DNA from: Prochlorococcus sp. AG-679-M10
GTDB lineage: Bacteria > Cyanobacteriota > Cyanobacteriia > PCC-6307 > Cyanobiaceae
Length of the DNA: 64,000 nucleotides
NCBI GenBank assembly: GCA_003210655.1
Contig: QCUQ01000004.1
Location: 26,287 to 90,286 of the forward strand
Direction: 5' to 3'
Shown here piece after piece: positions 1 to 9,518 of the stretch. A program made the position numbers and the translations under genes. Under the pieces are notes generated by a model. The model worked only from the letters and a program-made list of their open reading frames with translations, had not been told where the DNA came from and ran no database searches. How positions within the stretch are numbered: the stretch's first letter is position 1; each line of letters begins with the position of its first letter.

Positions 1-312
1 AGAAATGACGAAAACAAAATAGATATTATTTTTAGAATTCCTGAGAAAGTTCTTACTGGTACAAAATATGATATCGATATTATTCTAAATGAACCGCTTG
101 GTGATGTAATTATAGCTGGAGGAATAATATCACATCAGGATGAATCTTATTTAAAACAGGAAATCAATATTAAGCCTTTAGCCTCTGGAGGTATTTTTAA
201 AACGACTAGAGCATCATCCAAACCATCTAGGCAAATATGGTCAGGTATTATAGCTCATCCAAAAGGAACGATTTCTTTTACTAAAAGCGTTGAAATTGTT
301 GAAAAAATATAA
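1..312 (+). CDS. Conserved protein of unknown function, C-terminal part
   Basis: The reading frame is open from base 1 and ends with a TAA at 310-312, so this is the last 103 residues of a gene that begins before the window. The visible part looks beta-rich, with alternating Ile/Val and charged residues, and contains a SGIIAHPKGTISFTKSVEI stretch near the end. I see no transmembrane helix or catalytic motif and do not recognise the family. It converges on pgk with only one base between the stop codons. Function unknown. Confidence 0.7.
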   Translation, partial: RNDENKIDIIFRIPEKVLTGTKYDIDIILNEPLGDVIIAGGIISHQDESYLKQEINIKPLASGGIFKTTRASSKPSRQIWSGIIAHPKGTISFTKSVEIVEKI

Positions 313-313
313 T

Positions 314-1522
314 TTAAGCGTCTTTTAAAGCAGCCACTCCAGGTAAAGTTTTACCTTCTAAAAGTTCTAAACTAGCCCCTCCACCAGTTGATATATGTGA
401 CATTTTTTCCGCCAAGCCAGCTTTCTCCACTGCAGCTACAGAATCCCCTCCACCAATAATTGTACAAACCTCAGAGAAAGAACTTAAATCTGCCAGGGTT
501 GTTGCTATTGCATTTGTGCCTTCAGCAAATTTATCAAATTCAAAAACACCCATTGGGCCATTCCAAATAATTGTTTTACATTCGGCAAGAGCATTTTGGA
601 AAACCTTGATTGTTTGTGGTCCAATGTCTAAGCCCATCCAATCACCACTTATTGAATCTATTTGAGAGACTTTACTTTCTGCATCAGGAGAAAACTCATT
701 TGCAAGTAATACATCAGATGGTAATAGCAACTCAACCCCTTTAGTTTTTGCTTTTGCCTCTAAATTTCTTGCTAGTTCAAGTTTATCTTCCTCAACAAGA
801 CTCTTCCCAACATCTAATCCTCTTGCCTTATAAAAAGTAAAAATCATACCTCCCCCAATAATAATTTTGTCACACTTGTCTAAAAGAGAATCTAAAACTC
901 CAATTTTGCTACTTACTTTAGAACCTCCTACTATTGCGGCAAGAGGACGTTTTGGAGCATCAATTGCGCCCTGTAAATATTTCAACTCCTTTTCTAGCAA
1001 AAATCCTGCAACAGCAGGCTCTAAAAATTTTGTAACTCCTTGAGTTGAAGCATGCGCTCTATGCGCAGCTCCAAAAGCATCATTAACATACATATCTGCA
1101 TGAGAAGCTAAATTTTTAGCGAAATCTAAATCATTTTTTTCTTCTTCTTCATAAAAACGAACATTTTCTAGTAATAAAACATCCCCATTATCTAAACTAT
1201 TAGATTTAGCTAGAGCCTCTTCACCAATACAGCTTTGAGTCAGATTAACTTTTTGTTCCAATATATCGCTTAATCTGGAAGCAACTGGGGTTAATCTCAT
1301 TTTCTCATTAACTTTCCCTTTAGGTCTTCCAAAATGAGCAGCTAATATAACTTTTGCCGAATTATTTATAAGATATTTTATCGTAGGAATTGCTGCTCTT
1401 ATTCTAGTATCATCAGTAATCTGACCACTTTCATTTAATGGGACATTAAAATCAACCCTTACAAGAACCTTTTTTCCTTCTAATTTAGACTTATCAAGAC
1501 TGGAAAGAGACAACTTCGACAT
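314..1522 (-). CDS. pgk: Phosphoglycerate kinase
   Basis: Transfers phosphate between 1,3-bisphosphoglycerate and ADP, or 3-phosphoglycerate and ATP in the Calvin cycle direction, in the cytosol. The length of 402 residues is normal for bacterial PGK. The N-terminal substrate-binding signature RVDFNVPL is at residues 22-29. The C-terminal nucleotide-binding segments GGGDS (about 357-361) and STGGGASLE (about 378-386) are intact. The gene starts with ATG and is divergent from rbgA across the largest intergenic gap in the window. That gap carries an NtcA-like site and a possible -10 box pointing at pgk. In this phototroph the main role is presumably carbon fixation, with reversal at night. Confidence 0.98.
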   Translation of the reverse strand: MSKLSLSSLDKSKLEGKKVLVRVDFNVPLNESGQITDDTRIRAAIPTIKYLINNSAKVILAAHFGRPKGKVNEKMRLTPVASRLSDILEQKVNLTQSCIGEEALAKSNSLDNGDVLLLENVRFYEEEEKNDLDFAKNLASHADMYVNDAFGAAHRAHASTQGVTKFLEPAVAGFLLEKELKYLQGAIDAPKRPLAAIVGGSKVSSKIGVLDSLLDKCDKIIIGGGMIFTFYKARGLDVGKSLVEEDKLELARNLEAKAKTKGVELLLPSDVLLANEFSPDAESKVSQIDSISGDWMGLDIGPQTIKVFQNALAECKTIIWNGPMGVFEFDKFAEGTNAIATTLADLSSFSEVCTIIGGGDSVAAVEKAGLAEKMSHISTGGGASLELLEGKTLPGVAALKDA

Positions 1523-1746
1523 TAAAACATCCTATTTTTACCATGAGACCCTAACGTTAATTTGAGCTTATTGGGTTAAAAAGTACTAAGTGTTACTTAT
1601 GCCTTAATAAATTTTAAAAATTAGATAGAAATATAAAATTTATAAAAATAAAAAAATATAATATTTACATTAATATTAAATGTAATTACTTTTGAAATTG
1701 ATAAGAATCAAAAGGTATAAAAGTACAACTCGTTGGATTTAATCAA
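1523..1746. other. pgk-rbgA divergent intergenic region
   Basis: This is the longest non-coding stretch in the window, at 224 bases. It is very AT-rich, especially 1610-1690. Besides the NtcA-like site it holds an inverted pair TTACATT (1665-1671) and AATGTAA (1679-1685) with a seven-base spacer. I see no tRNA-like fold, no small coding frame worth calling and no convincing terminator. It must contain the promoters of both flanking genes. Confidence 0.6.
1554..1596 (-). promoter_or_regulatory. Candidate NtcA-type promoter of pgk
   Basis: Reading toward pgk, an exact GTA-N8-TAC (1596 down to 1583) is followed after 23 bases by TAACGT (1559 down to 1554), which fits TA-N3-T. This is the published architecture of NtcA-activated cyanobacterial promoters: GTAN8TAC, about 20-24 bases, then the -10 box. 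A transcript starting a few bases further on would have a leader of about 25 bases before the pgk ATG at 1522. The motif is short and the region AT-rich, so a chance match is quite possible. Confidence 0.35.
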
Positions 1747-2613
1747 TTGGAAATACCTAAAATTCAATGGTACCCAGGCCATATTGCTAAAGCCGAAAAA
1801 AAGCTAACTGAAGTAATAAATAGAGTAGATTTAGTTATAGAAGTTAGAGATGCAAGAATCCCTTTATCAACTGGTCATCCTCATCTCAATCAATGGATTA
1901 GAAACAAAAAACATATCCTTGTAATAAATCGTGCGGATATGATAACTACAGAAACTATAACTAATTGGAACAAGTGGTTTAGAAAAGATAATATATATCC
2001 TCTTTGGTGTGATGCAAAAAATGGTAAAGGAATAAAAGAAATTTGTAAATCTGCTAAGGAATCCCGATTATCAATTGACAATAGAAGGTTATCTAGAGGG
2101 ATGAAGGTTAGGCCGATCAGAGCACTTACCCTCGGTTTTCCTAATGTAGGAAAATCTGCATTAATAAATAGAATCGCCAAGAAAAAAGTTGTTGAAAGCG
2201 CTAGGAAAGCAGGCGTAACACGTAATCTTAGATGGATCAGATTAGACAGTGGAATAGATTTGCTTGATGCACCCGGTGTTATACCCCCTAATTTAGACAA
2301 TCAAAAATCGGCTCTGAATCTTGCACTTTGTGATGATATTGGAGAGGCTGCTTATGAAATAGAAAGTGTTGCGATTGAATTTATAAAAATAATTTTCAAA
2401 TTAAAAGAAGACAAAAATGCGAATATTTCACTTTCAAAGATATCTGATAGATATGGAGTTGATATATTAAAGAGCTTTGATAGCCCTCATGAATGGATTG
2501 ATCTTGTAGCCTTGAAACATACCTCAGGTGATAAAAGAAGAATGGCTCACAAATTATTAGAAGACTATCGTAATCAAATGCTAGGAAAGATTGCTTTGGA
2601 AGTGCCAATATGA
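1747..2613 (+). CDS. rbgA: Ribosome biogenesis GTPase, YlqF/RbgA family
   Basis: Circularly permuted GTPase that acts late in 50S subunit assembly. The motif order shows the permutation: the NRAD version of G4 (residues 61-64) comes before the P-loop GFPNVGKS (130-137) and the G3 motif DAPG (174-177). The length of 288 residues fits the family. The most likely start is TTG at 1747, directly before the conserved KIQWYPGHIAKA opening. Its TGA overlaps the ATG of the next gene (ATGA at 2610-2613), so the two are probably translationally coupled. Confidence 0.93.
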   Translation: MEIPKIQWYPGHIAKAEKKLTEVINRVDLVIEVRDARIPLSTGHPHLNQWIRNKKHILVINRADMITTETITNWNKWFRKDNIYPLWCDAKNGKGIKEICKSAKESRLSIDNRRLSRGMKVRPIRALTLGFPNVGKSALINRIAKKKVVESARKAGVTRNLRWIRLDSGIDLLDAPGVIPPNLDNQKSALNLALCDDIGEAAYEIESVAIEFIKIIFKLKEDKNANISLSKISDRYGVDILKSFDSPHEWIDLVALKHTSGDKRRMAHKLLEDYRNQMLGKIALEVPI

Positions 2614-3578
2614 ACTTAAGTAATAAAAACTTTTTTGGAGTAGGAGAAGGTGAATTAATAGAAATTACGTATGAAATGTCCCTTCCTATGCGACTCGATA
2701 GGTGGCTAGTAAGCAAGAGGCCTGAACAGAGTAGAGCAAGAATACAACATTTTATAAACGCGGGATTAGTTCTTGTTAACTACAAAACTGCAAAAGCTAA
2801 AACCCCACTAAAAACAGGAGATAATATACAAATTTGGATGCCTCCTCCAGAACCTCTCATATATTTAAAGCCAGAAAAGATGAACTTAAATATTCTTTTT
2901 GAAGATGAACACATCATTGTAATTAATAAACAATCAGGTCTCATAGTCCATCCAGCTCCAGGACATAAATCAGGCACCTTAGTAAATGGACTACTCTTTC
3001 ACTGTAAAGATTTACCTGGAATAAATGGCAAGTTAAGACCTGGGATAGTTCATAGATTAGATAAGGATACCTCTGGCTGTATGGTTGTAGCAAAAAGTCA
3101 AGAATCACTTGTCAATCTTCAAATACAAATAAAAGAAAAAATCGCTTCAAGAAACTATATTGCCGTAATTCATGGAGTCCCAAATACTTCAGAAGGTAAA
3201 ATTGTTGGACATATAGGTAGAGATAAACTAAATAGATTGAAGTATGCGGTAGTTGATGAAAATTCTGGGAGATATGCATGTACTTATTGGAAATTATTAG
3301 AAAGATTAGGTAACTATTCATTAATGAGCTTTAAATTAGATACTGGAAGAACTCATCAAATAAGAGTTCATTGTGCACATATCAATCACCCCATTCTTGG
3401 TGATCCTTTATATGGAAGGTGTAAAAAGCTTCCTTGCAAATTGGATGGTCAGGCTTTACATGCTGTAGAGCTTGGACTTTTTCATCCTATAAATGGAGAA
3501 GAAATGAAATTTGAAGCAGAATTACCCCAAGAATTTCAGAAATTATTGAGAGTCTTAAAAAAATCAATTAAGGTTTAA
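2610..3578 (+). CDS. rluD: RluA/RluD-family 23S rRNA pseudouridine synthase
   Basis: Isomerises specific uridines in RNA, most likely in 23S rRNA. An S4 RNA-binding domain spans roughly residues 25-80 (MRLDRWLVSKRPEQSRARIQ region). It is followed by the RluA catalytic domain with HRLDKDTSG at 148-156; Asp151 is the expected catalytic residue. The length of 322 residues is typical. The gene overlaps rbgA by four bases at its start, and its 3' end overlaps the opposing ABC gene by 15 bases. The first two dozen residues look unlike the family, so the true start could be the internal ATG before SLPMRLDRWL. Exact target uridines cannot be read from sequence. Confidence 0.9.
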   Translation: MNLSNKNFFGVGEGELIEITYEMSLPMRLDRWLVSKRPEQSRARIQHFINAGLVLVNYKTAKAKTPLKTGDNIQIWMPPPEPLIYLKPEKMNLNILFEDEHIIVINKQSGLIVHPAPGHKSGTLVNGLLFHCKDLPGINGKLRPGIVHRLDKDTSGCMVVAKSQESLVNLQIQIKEKIASRNYIAVIHGVPNTSEGKIVGHIGRDKLNRLKYAVVDENSGRYACTYWKLLERLGNYSLMSFKLDTGRTHQIRVHCAHINHPILGDPLYGRCKKLPCKLDGQALHAVELGLFHPINGEEMKFEAELPQEFQKLLRVLKKSIKV

Positions 3579-5159
3579 GGAGCTATTTACTAAAGCTTTT
3601 GTAACATTATTCTTAGGATTAGAAATAACAGTAGCAGAATCCCCTTCTTCAATAATCTGTCCATAATTCATAACTAATAATCTATTACAAAATTTCTTTG
3701 CAATGCCTAAATCATGAGTAATAAAAATTATAGTTAAATCCATTTTTTCTTGAATCTTTCTAAGTAAATCAAGTATCTCAACTTTTACATATGCATCTAA
3801 CATATTTACACTTTCATCGCAGATGAGGATTTTTGGTTTTAGCAATAATGATCTCGCAATTGAAATTCTTTGTAATTGACCACCAGACAATTGATTGGGG
3901 TAGGAGTTTAAGAATTCAGAATCTGAAGGTAGATTTAAATTTTTTAAAATTTGTTTAATCTCATTTTTAATTTGATAATTATTAGATATTTTTTGAATTA
4001 AAAAAATATCCTTCAAAATATTTTTAATTTTCATTTTTGGATTCAAACTTGAAAAAGGATCTTGGAAAATTATTTGTATATTTTTAAAATTATTAGCCTT
4101 TTTTTTATATAATTCTAAATTTCTATCATAAACTTTTATTTCACCTCCTCTCACCATCAAGAGTCCTACTAAAGCTCTACATAAAGTACTTTTTCCACTC
4201 CCAGAAGATCCAACAATTCCAAGGACTTCATTTCGATACAATTTAAAACTAACTTCTTTTAAAGCCTTATTCCATTTGGGTCGGAAAATTGAAGAATTTA
4301 ACTTATACCAATGTCTCAAATTATTAACCTCTAAAACAACATCATTTTTAGGGGTAATTATTTTTCTTGGCTTCAAAAATATATTTGCTGCATTTACCAA
4401 TTTCTCTCCAATTTTTGATTTAGGGGATTTAAAAACTTCTTTTATATTTCCTTGCTCCTGGATTGATCCTTGATCCATTATCACAACTTTTTTACACCAC
4501 TTTGCGGCAAGATTAATATCATGACTAATCAAAACCAAAGTAGTTCCAGATTTCTCACATAAGCAAAGAATTTGATTCATAACTTCAAAACTAGTCTTAG
4601 AATCCAGACTGGTTGAAGGTTCATCTGCTATTAATATTTTAGGTTTCAAAGCTAAAGCCATTGCAATTGAAACTCTTTGTCTCATTCCCCCACTAAATTG
4701 ATGGGGAAATGAATCTAATCTTTCAATATCTATTCCTACTTTTCTAAAATTTTCTTCTACTAAATTTTTAATAATTAAAGGGGGATAGTTTTGAAAGTGT
4801 GTTTTGAATAATTCTTTTAAATGATCTCCAACTGTCATTAAAGGATTAAGTTTTTTTATGGAATCTTGATAAATAAATCCAAAATTATTTCTTCTAAATA
4901 ATTGAATTTGTTTTTTATCAATTTTAGTTAGATCTTCGCCAGATATTTTTATAAATCCCTCAGTAATTGAACCTTCAGGAAGCATATTTACAATTGTTTT
5001 TGCAAATGTTGTTTTACCGCATCCAGAAGGACCTATTATTGCTAAGTGATCTCCTTTAAACAGATCTAATTTAAAATTTTTTATGGTAGATTTCTGATTA
5101 GGACCATATTTGACATTTAGATTCCTGATTTCAACAATTTTGCTTTTATTTATTTTCAT
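3564..5159 (-). CDS. ABC transporter ATPase with two fused nucleotide-binding domains, oligopeptide type
   Basis: Energises uptake of a peptide-like substrate. A single chain of 531 residues contains two complete ATPase domains, each resembling DppD/OppD or DppF/OppF. The first Walker A GPSGCGKTT is at 43-51 with signature LSGGMRQRVS. The second has GSSGSGKST, signature LSGGQLQRISIARS and Walker B ILICDES. I chose the ATG at 5159 because the frame to 5273 would run into the spoT coding region, and the family opening (KIVEIRNLNVKYG) follows directly after 5159. No permease or binding-protein gene is adjacent. The gene is divergent from spoT with 55 bases between them. Peptide specificity is inferred from family only. 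Confidence 0.88.
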   Translation of the reverse strand: MKINKSKIVEIRNLNVKYGPNQKSTIKNFKLDLFKGDHLAIIGPSGCGKTTFAKTIVNMLPEGSITEGFIKISGEDLTKIDKKQIQLFRRNNFGFIYQDSIKKLNPLMTVGDHLKELFKTHFQNYPPLIIKNLVEENFRKVGIDIERLDSFPHQFSGGMRQRVSIAMALALKPKILIADEPSTSLDSKTSFEVMNQILCLCEKSGTTLVLISHDINLAAKWCKKVVIMDQGSIQEQGNIKEVFKSPKSKIGEKLVNAANIFLKPRKIITPKNDVVLEVNNLRHWYKLNSSIFRPKWNKALKEVSFKLYRNEVLGIVGSSGSGKSTLCRALVGLLMVRGGEIKVYDRNLELYKKKANNFKNIQIIFQDPFSSLNPKMKIKNILKDIFLIQKISNNYQIKNEIKQILKNLNLPSDSEFLNSYPNQLSGGQLQRISIARSLLLKPKILICDESVNMLDAYVKVEILDLLRKIQEKMDLTIIFITHDLGIAKKFCNRLLVMNYGQIIEEGDSATVISNPKNNVTKALVNSSLNLN

Positions 5160-5214
5160 AATTTTGTAGCAAAATTCTCTAGTCCTAAATAAAATAAATC
5201 TAAAGTAACATAAT

Positions 5215-7524
5215 ATGGCTGAGGCAACTGCGAATTCAAAAGAAAAAAATGAAATTAAAGTTTCAACAATCATTTTGCCTGAAAATAAAAATTATGAAAG
5301 TGAATCTTTGAAGTATGAGATAAATATTCCTAATTGGCTTCTTGAGATTATTCAAAACTATGAAGTATCAAATAAAAAAAATGATTCGAATCAAGATCTT
5401 ATAGGAAAAGCTTTCAAACTTGCTTATGCAGCTCATAATGGACAACTTCGGGCAAGTGGAGAGCCATATATAATTCATCCCATAGCTGTTGCAGATCTGC
5501 TTAAAGAAATAGGCGCAAGTTCATCAGTTATAGCTGCAGGCCTATTACATGATGTTGTTGAAGACACAGGAATTGCTCTTTCAGAGATAGAAGTTAATTT
5601 TGGCTTAGAAGTAAAAGTACTTGTAGAAGGTGTAACTAAATTAGGAGGTATTCACTTTAATAATAGAACTGAAGCACAGGCTGAAAATCTTAGAAAAATG
5701 TTCTTAGCTATGGCAAGCGACATAAGAGTTGTTTTAGTTAAACTTGCAGATCGACTACATAATATGAGAACAATTCAATGGCTTAATGAAGAGAGAAAAG
5801 AGAGAATTGCAAGAGAAACGAGAGAAATATATGCCCCTTTAGCAAATAGGTTAGGAATAAATAGATTTAAATGGGAATTAGAAGATCTAGCATTTAAATT
5901 TCTTGAACCAGAGGAATATAAAAATTTAAAAGATCAAATTGCCGTTAAAAGAAGTGATAGAGAAAAAAGGTTAAACGTTACCTTAAATTTGATGAAGGAA
6001 AACTTAGTCTCTTCAGGTTTAGGAAATTTTGAAATTACGGGAAGACCAAAACATCTCTATGGTATTTGGAGCAAAATGGAAAGACAACAAAAACAATTTA
6101 GCGAGATTTATGACGTTGCTGCTTTAAGAATTATTGTTAGCAATTCAGATAGCTGTTACAAAGCTTTAGCAGTCGTTCATGATACTTTTAGGCCAATTCC
6201 TGGAAGATTTAAAGATTATATAGGTTTACCAAAACCAAATGGTTACCAGTCCTTGCATACCTCTGTGATCGGAAGACATAGGCCTATTGAAGTTCAAATA
6301 AGAACGAGTTCAATGCATCAAATTGCAGAATTCGGAATAGCTGCACATTGGCAATATAAAGAAGGCGGTTCACCTGCATCTAGTAATGCAGAAAGATTTA
6401 ATTGGCTTAGACAATTAGTAGAGTGGCAACAAGAAGGTAATGAGAAAGACCATAATGACTATCTAGCCTCTATAAAAGAAGATTTATTCGATGAAGAGGT
6501 ATTTGTGATTACACCAAAAGGAGATGTTGTTGGTCTAAGGAAAGGATCTACTGCAATTGATTTTGCTTACAGAATACATTCAGAAATAGGCAATCATTGT
6601 AATGGAATAAGAATCAATGAAAAGCTATCTCCTCTATCTACATCATTACAAAATGGGGACTTTGTAGAAATTTTGACTAATAATAATTCAACTCCAAGCC
6701 TAGATTGGTTGAACTTTGTAGTTACTCCAACCGCAAAAAATAGAATTCGGCAGTGGTATAAAAAAAGCCATAGAGATGAAACTATTAAGAGAGGAAAAGA
6801 TCTGCTTGAAAAAGAGATTGGTCGTAATGGATTTGAATCATTAATTTCAAGTGATGCCATGAAAAAAGTTGCTCATCGATGCAATTTAAAAACGACTGAA
6901 GATCTACTAGCATCATTAGGATTTGGGGGCTTAACTTTACATCAAGTCTTAAATAGATTAAGAGAAGAGATTAAAATACAAACAGAAGAAATTAAAAATG
7001 AATCTAACGAAGAATTAGCAAGATCTCTTATAAATAAAAATAATTCAATAGCAACCAAATCTCATGCAACTAATAAATCACCAATCACTGGGGTCGAAGG
7101 CTTAGATTATAGAATTGGAAAATGCTGCAGTCCACTTCCTGGGGAAGAAATAATTGGAACTGTCTCACTAGGTAATCACGGTATCACTATTCATAGAAGA
7201 GATTGTGAGAATGTTATCCCAATACCAATAGAGAGAAGATTACCTGTTGCATGGAACCAAGAGAATAAGATTCTTGACAATAAGTTTCCAATTCAACTCA
7301 GAATAGAAGTTATAGATAGAGTAGGGGTCCTAAAAGATATTCTTATGAGATTATCTGATAAAGGAATAAATGTTAGCGATGCAAATGTAAAAACCGCTTT
7401 TGGTAAACCTGCAATAATTAATTTATGTGTTGGTCTAGAAAGTTATAGTCAACTACACAAAACTATTGATCAAATTAAATCAATGGCTGATGTATTAGAT
7501 ATTGCAAGGGTAGGAATAAGTTAA
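5215..7524 (+). CDS. spoT: Bifunctional (p)ppGpp synthetase/hydrolase, Rel/SpoT family
   Basis: Makes and degrades the stringent-response alarmone (p)ppGpp. The full-length family layout is visible in 769 residues. The HD hydrolase domain has HDVVED at 112-117. The synthetase domain carries RFKD at 331-334 and GLPKPNGYQSLHTS just after. A TGS domain lies near 425-490 and an ACT domain in the last 80 residues. An intact HDxxED plus RxKD (rather than the ExDD of RelA) points to a bifunctional enzyme, probably the only long RSH protein of the cell. The ATG start at 5215 lies beyond the ABC gene start, leaving a 55-base shared promoter region. Confidence 0.96.
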   Translation: MAEATANSKEKNEIKVSTIILPENKNYESESLKYEINIPNWLLEIIQNYEVSNKKNDSNQDLIGKAFKLAYAAHNGQLRASGEPYIIHPIAVADLLKEIGASSSVIAAGLLHDVVEDTGIALSEIEVNFGLEVKVLVEGVTKLGGIHFNNRTEAQAENLRKMFLAMASDIRVVLVKLADRLHNMRTIQWLNEERKERIARETREIYAPLANRLGINRFKWELEDLAFKFLEPEEYKNLKDQIAVKRSDREKRLNVTLNLMKENLVSSGLGNFEITGRPKHLYGIWSKMERQQKQFSEIYDVAALRIIVSNSDSCYKALAVVHDTFRPIPGRFKDYIGLPKPNGYQSLHTSVIGRHRPIEVQIRTSSMHQIAEFGIAAHWQYKEGGSPASSNAERFNWLRQLVEWQQEGNEKDHNDYLASIKEDLFDEEVFVITPKGDVVGLRKGSTAIDFAYRIHSEIGNHCNGIRINEKLSPLSTSLQNGDFVEILTNNNSTPSLDWLNFVVTPTAKNRIRQWYKKSHRDETIKRGKDLLEKEIGRNGFESLISSDAMKKVAHRCNLKTTEDLLASLGFGGLTLHQVLNRLREEIKIQTEEIKNESNEELARSLINKNNSIATKSHATNKSPITGVEGLDYRIGKCCSPLPGEEIIGTVSLGNHGITIHRRDCENVIPIPIERRLPVAWNQENKILDNKFPIQLRIEVIDRVGVLKDILMRLSDKGINVSDANVKTAFGKPAIINLCVGLESYSQLHKTIDQIKSMADVLDIARVGIS

Positions 7525-7542
7525 TTTAACCTTAGAAGAATT

Positions 7543-7995
7543 TTAAGATGCTGTTTTTTTTATTTTTCTTTTATAAAGCAGAAAAACAATGATTCCTGAA
7601 ATAGAAGCTAATAAAAATCCAACTAATGCTGAACCCAAAATTAACCTTAATGAAAAAACACTTCCTTTTTCCCATAATTCTTCAATCATCAAATTTTTAT
7701 CAAAAACAATATCTGGTGAATTTTTTAGCAAAAATGAACCAACTTTATAATTGAAAAAATATAGAGGTACATAAGTAAATGGATTACTTATCCAAGTACC
7801 AATTGCAGCAAGAAAAAGATTTCCTTTCGCAACTCTTGCTAAAAATAATCCTAATAAAGTTTGAAAACCAAAGAAAGGAAAGCATCCGCAAAATACCCCA
7901 ACAGCTACTCCCTTTGCATTAAAAGAGGGAGTACCATCTTGTTTCAAAAATAATGATAGAATTTTTTTATATTGAAGATTCTTTATCAACTTCAT
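7543..7995 (-). CDS. DUF2062 membrane protein
   Basis: A small integral membrane protein of 150 residues. The motif-rich middle, GVAVGVFCGCFPFFGFQTLLG followed by GTWISNPFTYVPLYF, is characteristic of DUF2062. The second half contains a hydrophobic helix ending in a basic tail (LLYKRKIKKTAS). Homologues occur throughout cyanobacteria and proteobacteria, and their biochemical role is not established. The gene converges on spoT with an 18-base gap and is divergent from mnmE. Confidence 0.82.
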   Translation of the reverse strand: MKLIKNLQYKKILSLFLKQDGTPSFNAKGVAVGVFCGCFPFFGFQTLLGLFLARVAKGNLFLAAIGTWISNPFTYVPLYFFNYKVGSFLLKNSPDIVFDKNLMIEELWEKGSVFSLRLILGSALVGFLLASISGIIVFLLYKRKIKKTAS

Positions 7996-8061
7996 TCTGA
8001 AATCACAATCAAGAAAGTTTTCTTTGATAAGCCTACTTAATTATCCACAGCATAGTGAGAG

Positions 8062-9444
8062 ATGGAATCAATTATCGATACTGAGGATACAATAGCAGCA
8101 ATAGCTTCGGCTATAAGTCTAGGTAAAGGAGGAATTGCAGTTATAAGAGTATCAGGGGAAGAAGCAATAAATTCCTGTAAAAATATTGTAGAAACAAAAT
8201 CTAAATATGCTTGGGAGTCTCATAGAGTTTTTCATGGCTTTATAAAAGATAATTTAGAAAATAAATTGATAGATGAAATTTTAATTACAGTTATGAATTC
8301 TCCTAATAGTTTCACTGGAGAAGATATTGTTGAATTGCACTGCCATGGAGGAGTAATTGTTGTAAATAAAGTGATGGAGACATTGTTATCAAATAATACT
8401 GGAGTAAGGATTGCAAATCCAGGAGAATTTAGTCAAAGAGCATTTCTTAATGGCAAAATAGATTTAACTCAAGCAGAATCAATTAATCAATTGATTAATG
8501 CAAAAAATCTTAAATCAGCAGAAATAGCTTTTAATGGAGTAAAGGGAGAAATAAAGAAAAAAATTGATATTATTAAAAATGATTTAATCGAGCAATTATC
8601 AGAAATAGAAGCAAGAGTAGACTTTGAAGAGGATTTTTCAGAGTTTAATTATCATGAATTTTCTAGAAATATTAAAATTATAAAAGAAAAAATAGAAATC
8701 CTTATAGAAAATTCAAAAAGGGGGGCGCATATTCATAATGGAATATCAATTGCTCTTATTGGCAAAACTAATGTTGGGAAAAGTTCTCTTTTAAATCTTC
8801 TCTCAAAAAAAGAAAAAGCAATAGTTACTAGTATTCCAGGAACGACTAGAGATATAATAGAAGTGAATTTGACTATAAAAGATATACCAATAAAAATAAT
8901 AGATACCGCTGGCATTAGAGAAACAGATGAATATATAGAAAATATTGGAATTGAAAAAAGCTTTGAAATGATTCAAAACTCAGACTATATAATCTATTTA
9001 TATAGTCTTGAAGAAGGATTAAATAAGGATGATGAGAAAATTATAAGCAAAATTCCACAAGAAAAATTAATTACGATCTTGGGTAATAAAAAAGATTTAA
9101 TTGATTCAAAAAAAGTAAATAAAAAAAATTTATCGAACTCTGTTTTAATGAGTATTAAAAATGATGAAGGAGAAAAAGAATTAGTCGAAAAGATAGTTAA
9201 AAAATGTGGATCAAAAGAATTTGAAAATATAGATATTTTTTTAAATGAAAGACAAATATCAAACCTAACTGATTGCCTAAAAAATTTAAATGATACTTAT
9301 CCAATAATTACTAATAAATTACCCTTCGATTTATTATCAATTGAAATTAGAGATGGAATAAAAAACTTATCGAGAATTACAGGTCAAGAATTAACTGAAG
9401 ATCTACTAAATAATATTTTTTCCAAATTTTGTATAGGTAAATAA
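8062..9444 (+). CDS. mnmE: tRNA U34 5-carboxymethylaminomethyl modification GTPase MnmE
   Basis: Together with MnmG it modifies wobble uridine 34 of certain tRNAs. The N-terminal formyl-THF-binding domain starts [20 protein letters not shown]. The G domain sits in the helical domain: P-loop GKTNVGKS at 234-241, DTAG at 281-284 and NKKD later. The chain ends in the essential C-terminal Cys motif CIGK (457-460). Length 460 is normal. The gene is divergent from the DUF2062 gene and followed by nadC after 74 bases. Confidence 0.96.
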   Translation: MESIIDTEDTIAAIASAISLGKGGIAVIRVSGEEAINSCKNIVETKSKYAWESHRVFHGFIKDNLENKLIDEILITVMNSPNSFTGEDIVELHCHGGVIVVNKVMETLLSNNTGVRIANPGEFSQRAFLNGKIDLTQAESINQLINAKNLKSAEIAFNGVKGEIKKKIDIIKNDLIEQLSEIEARVDFEEDFSEFNYHEFSRNIKIIKEKIEILIENSKRGAHIHNGISIALIGKTNVGKSSLLNLLSKKEKAIVTSIPGTTRDIIEVNLTIKDIPIKIIDTAGIRETDEYIENIGIEKSFEMIQNSDYIIYLYSLEEGLNKDDEKIISKIPQEKLITILGNKKDLIDSKKVNKKNLSNSVLMSIKNDEGEKELVEKIVKKCGSKEFENIDIFLNERQISNLTDCLKNLNDTYPIITNKLPFDLLSIEIRDGIKNLSRITGQELTEDLLNNIFSKFCIGK

Positions 9445-9518
9445 ATTTTCATTAAAATACATAAATACATAAAGTAAATTTTAAAAGTTAAAGTAGAATT
9501 TAATCTTATTCAAATTTA

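Noticed and set aside
1665..1685. TTACATT/AATGTAA pair as an RpaB HLR1 site
   Set aside because: HLR1 is a direct repeat with about two bases between half-sites; this is an inverted pair with seven.
1890..2300. Minus-strand open frame within rbgA
   Set aside because: Shadow of the AT-rich coding strand with no family signal; the same applies to similar antisense frames in radA, ndhF and argS.
5160..5273. Longer N-terminus for the ABC ATPase
   Set aside because: It would overlap the spoT start and adds a hydrophobic stretch unlike the family; ATG 5159 fits the domain start.
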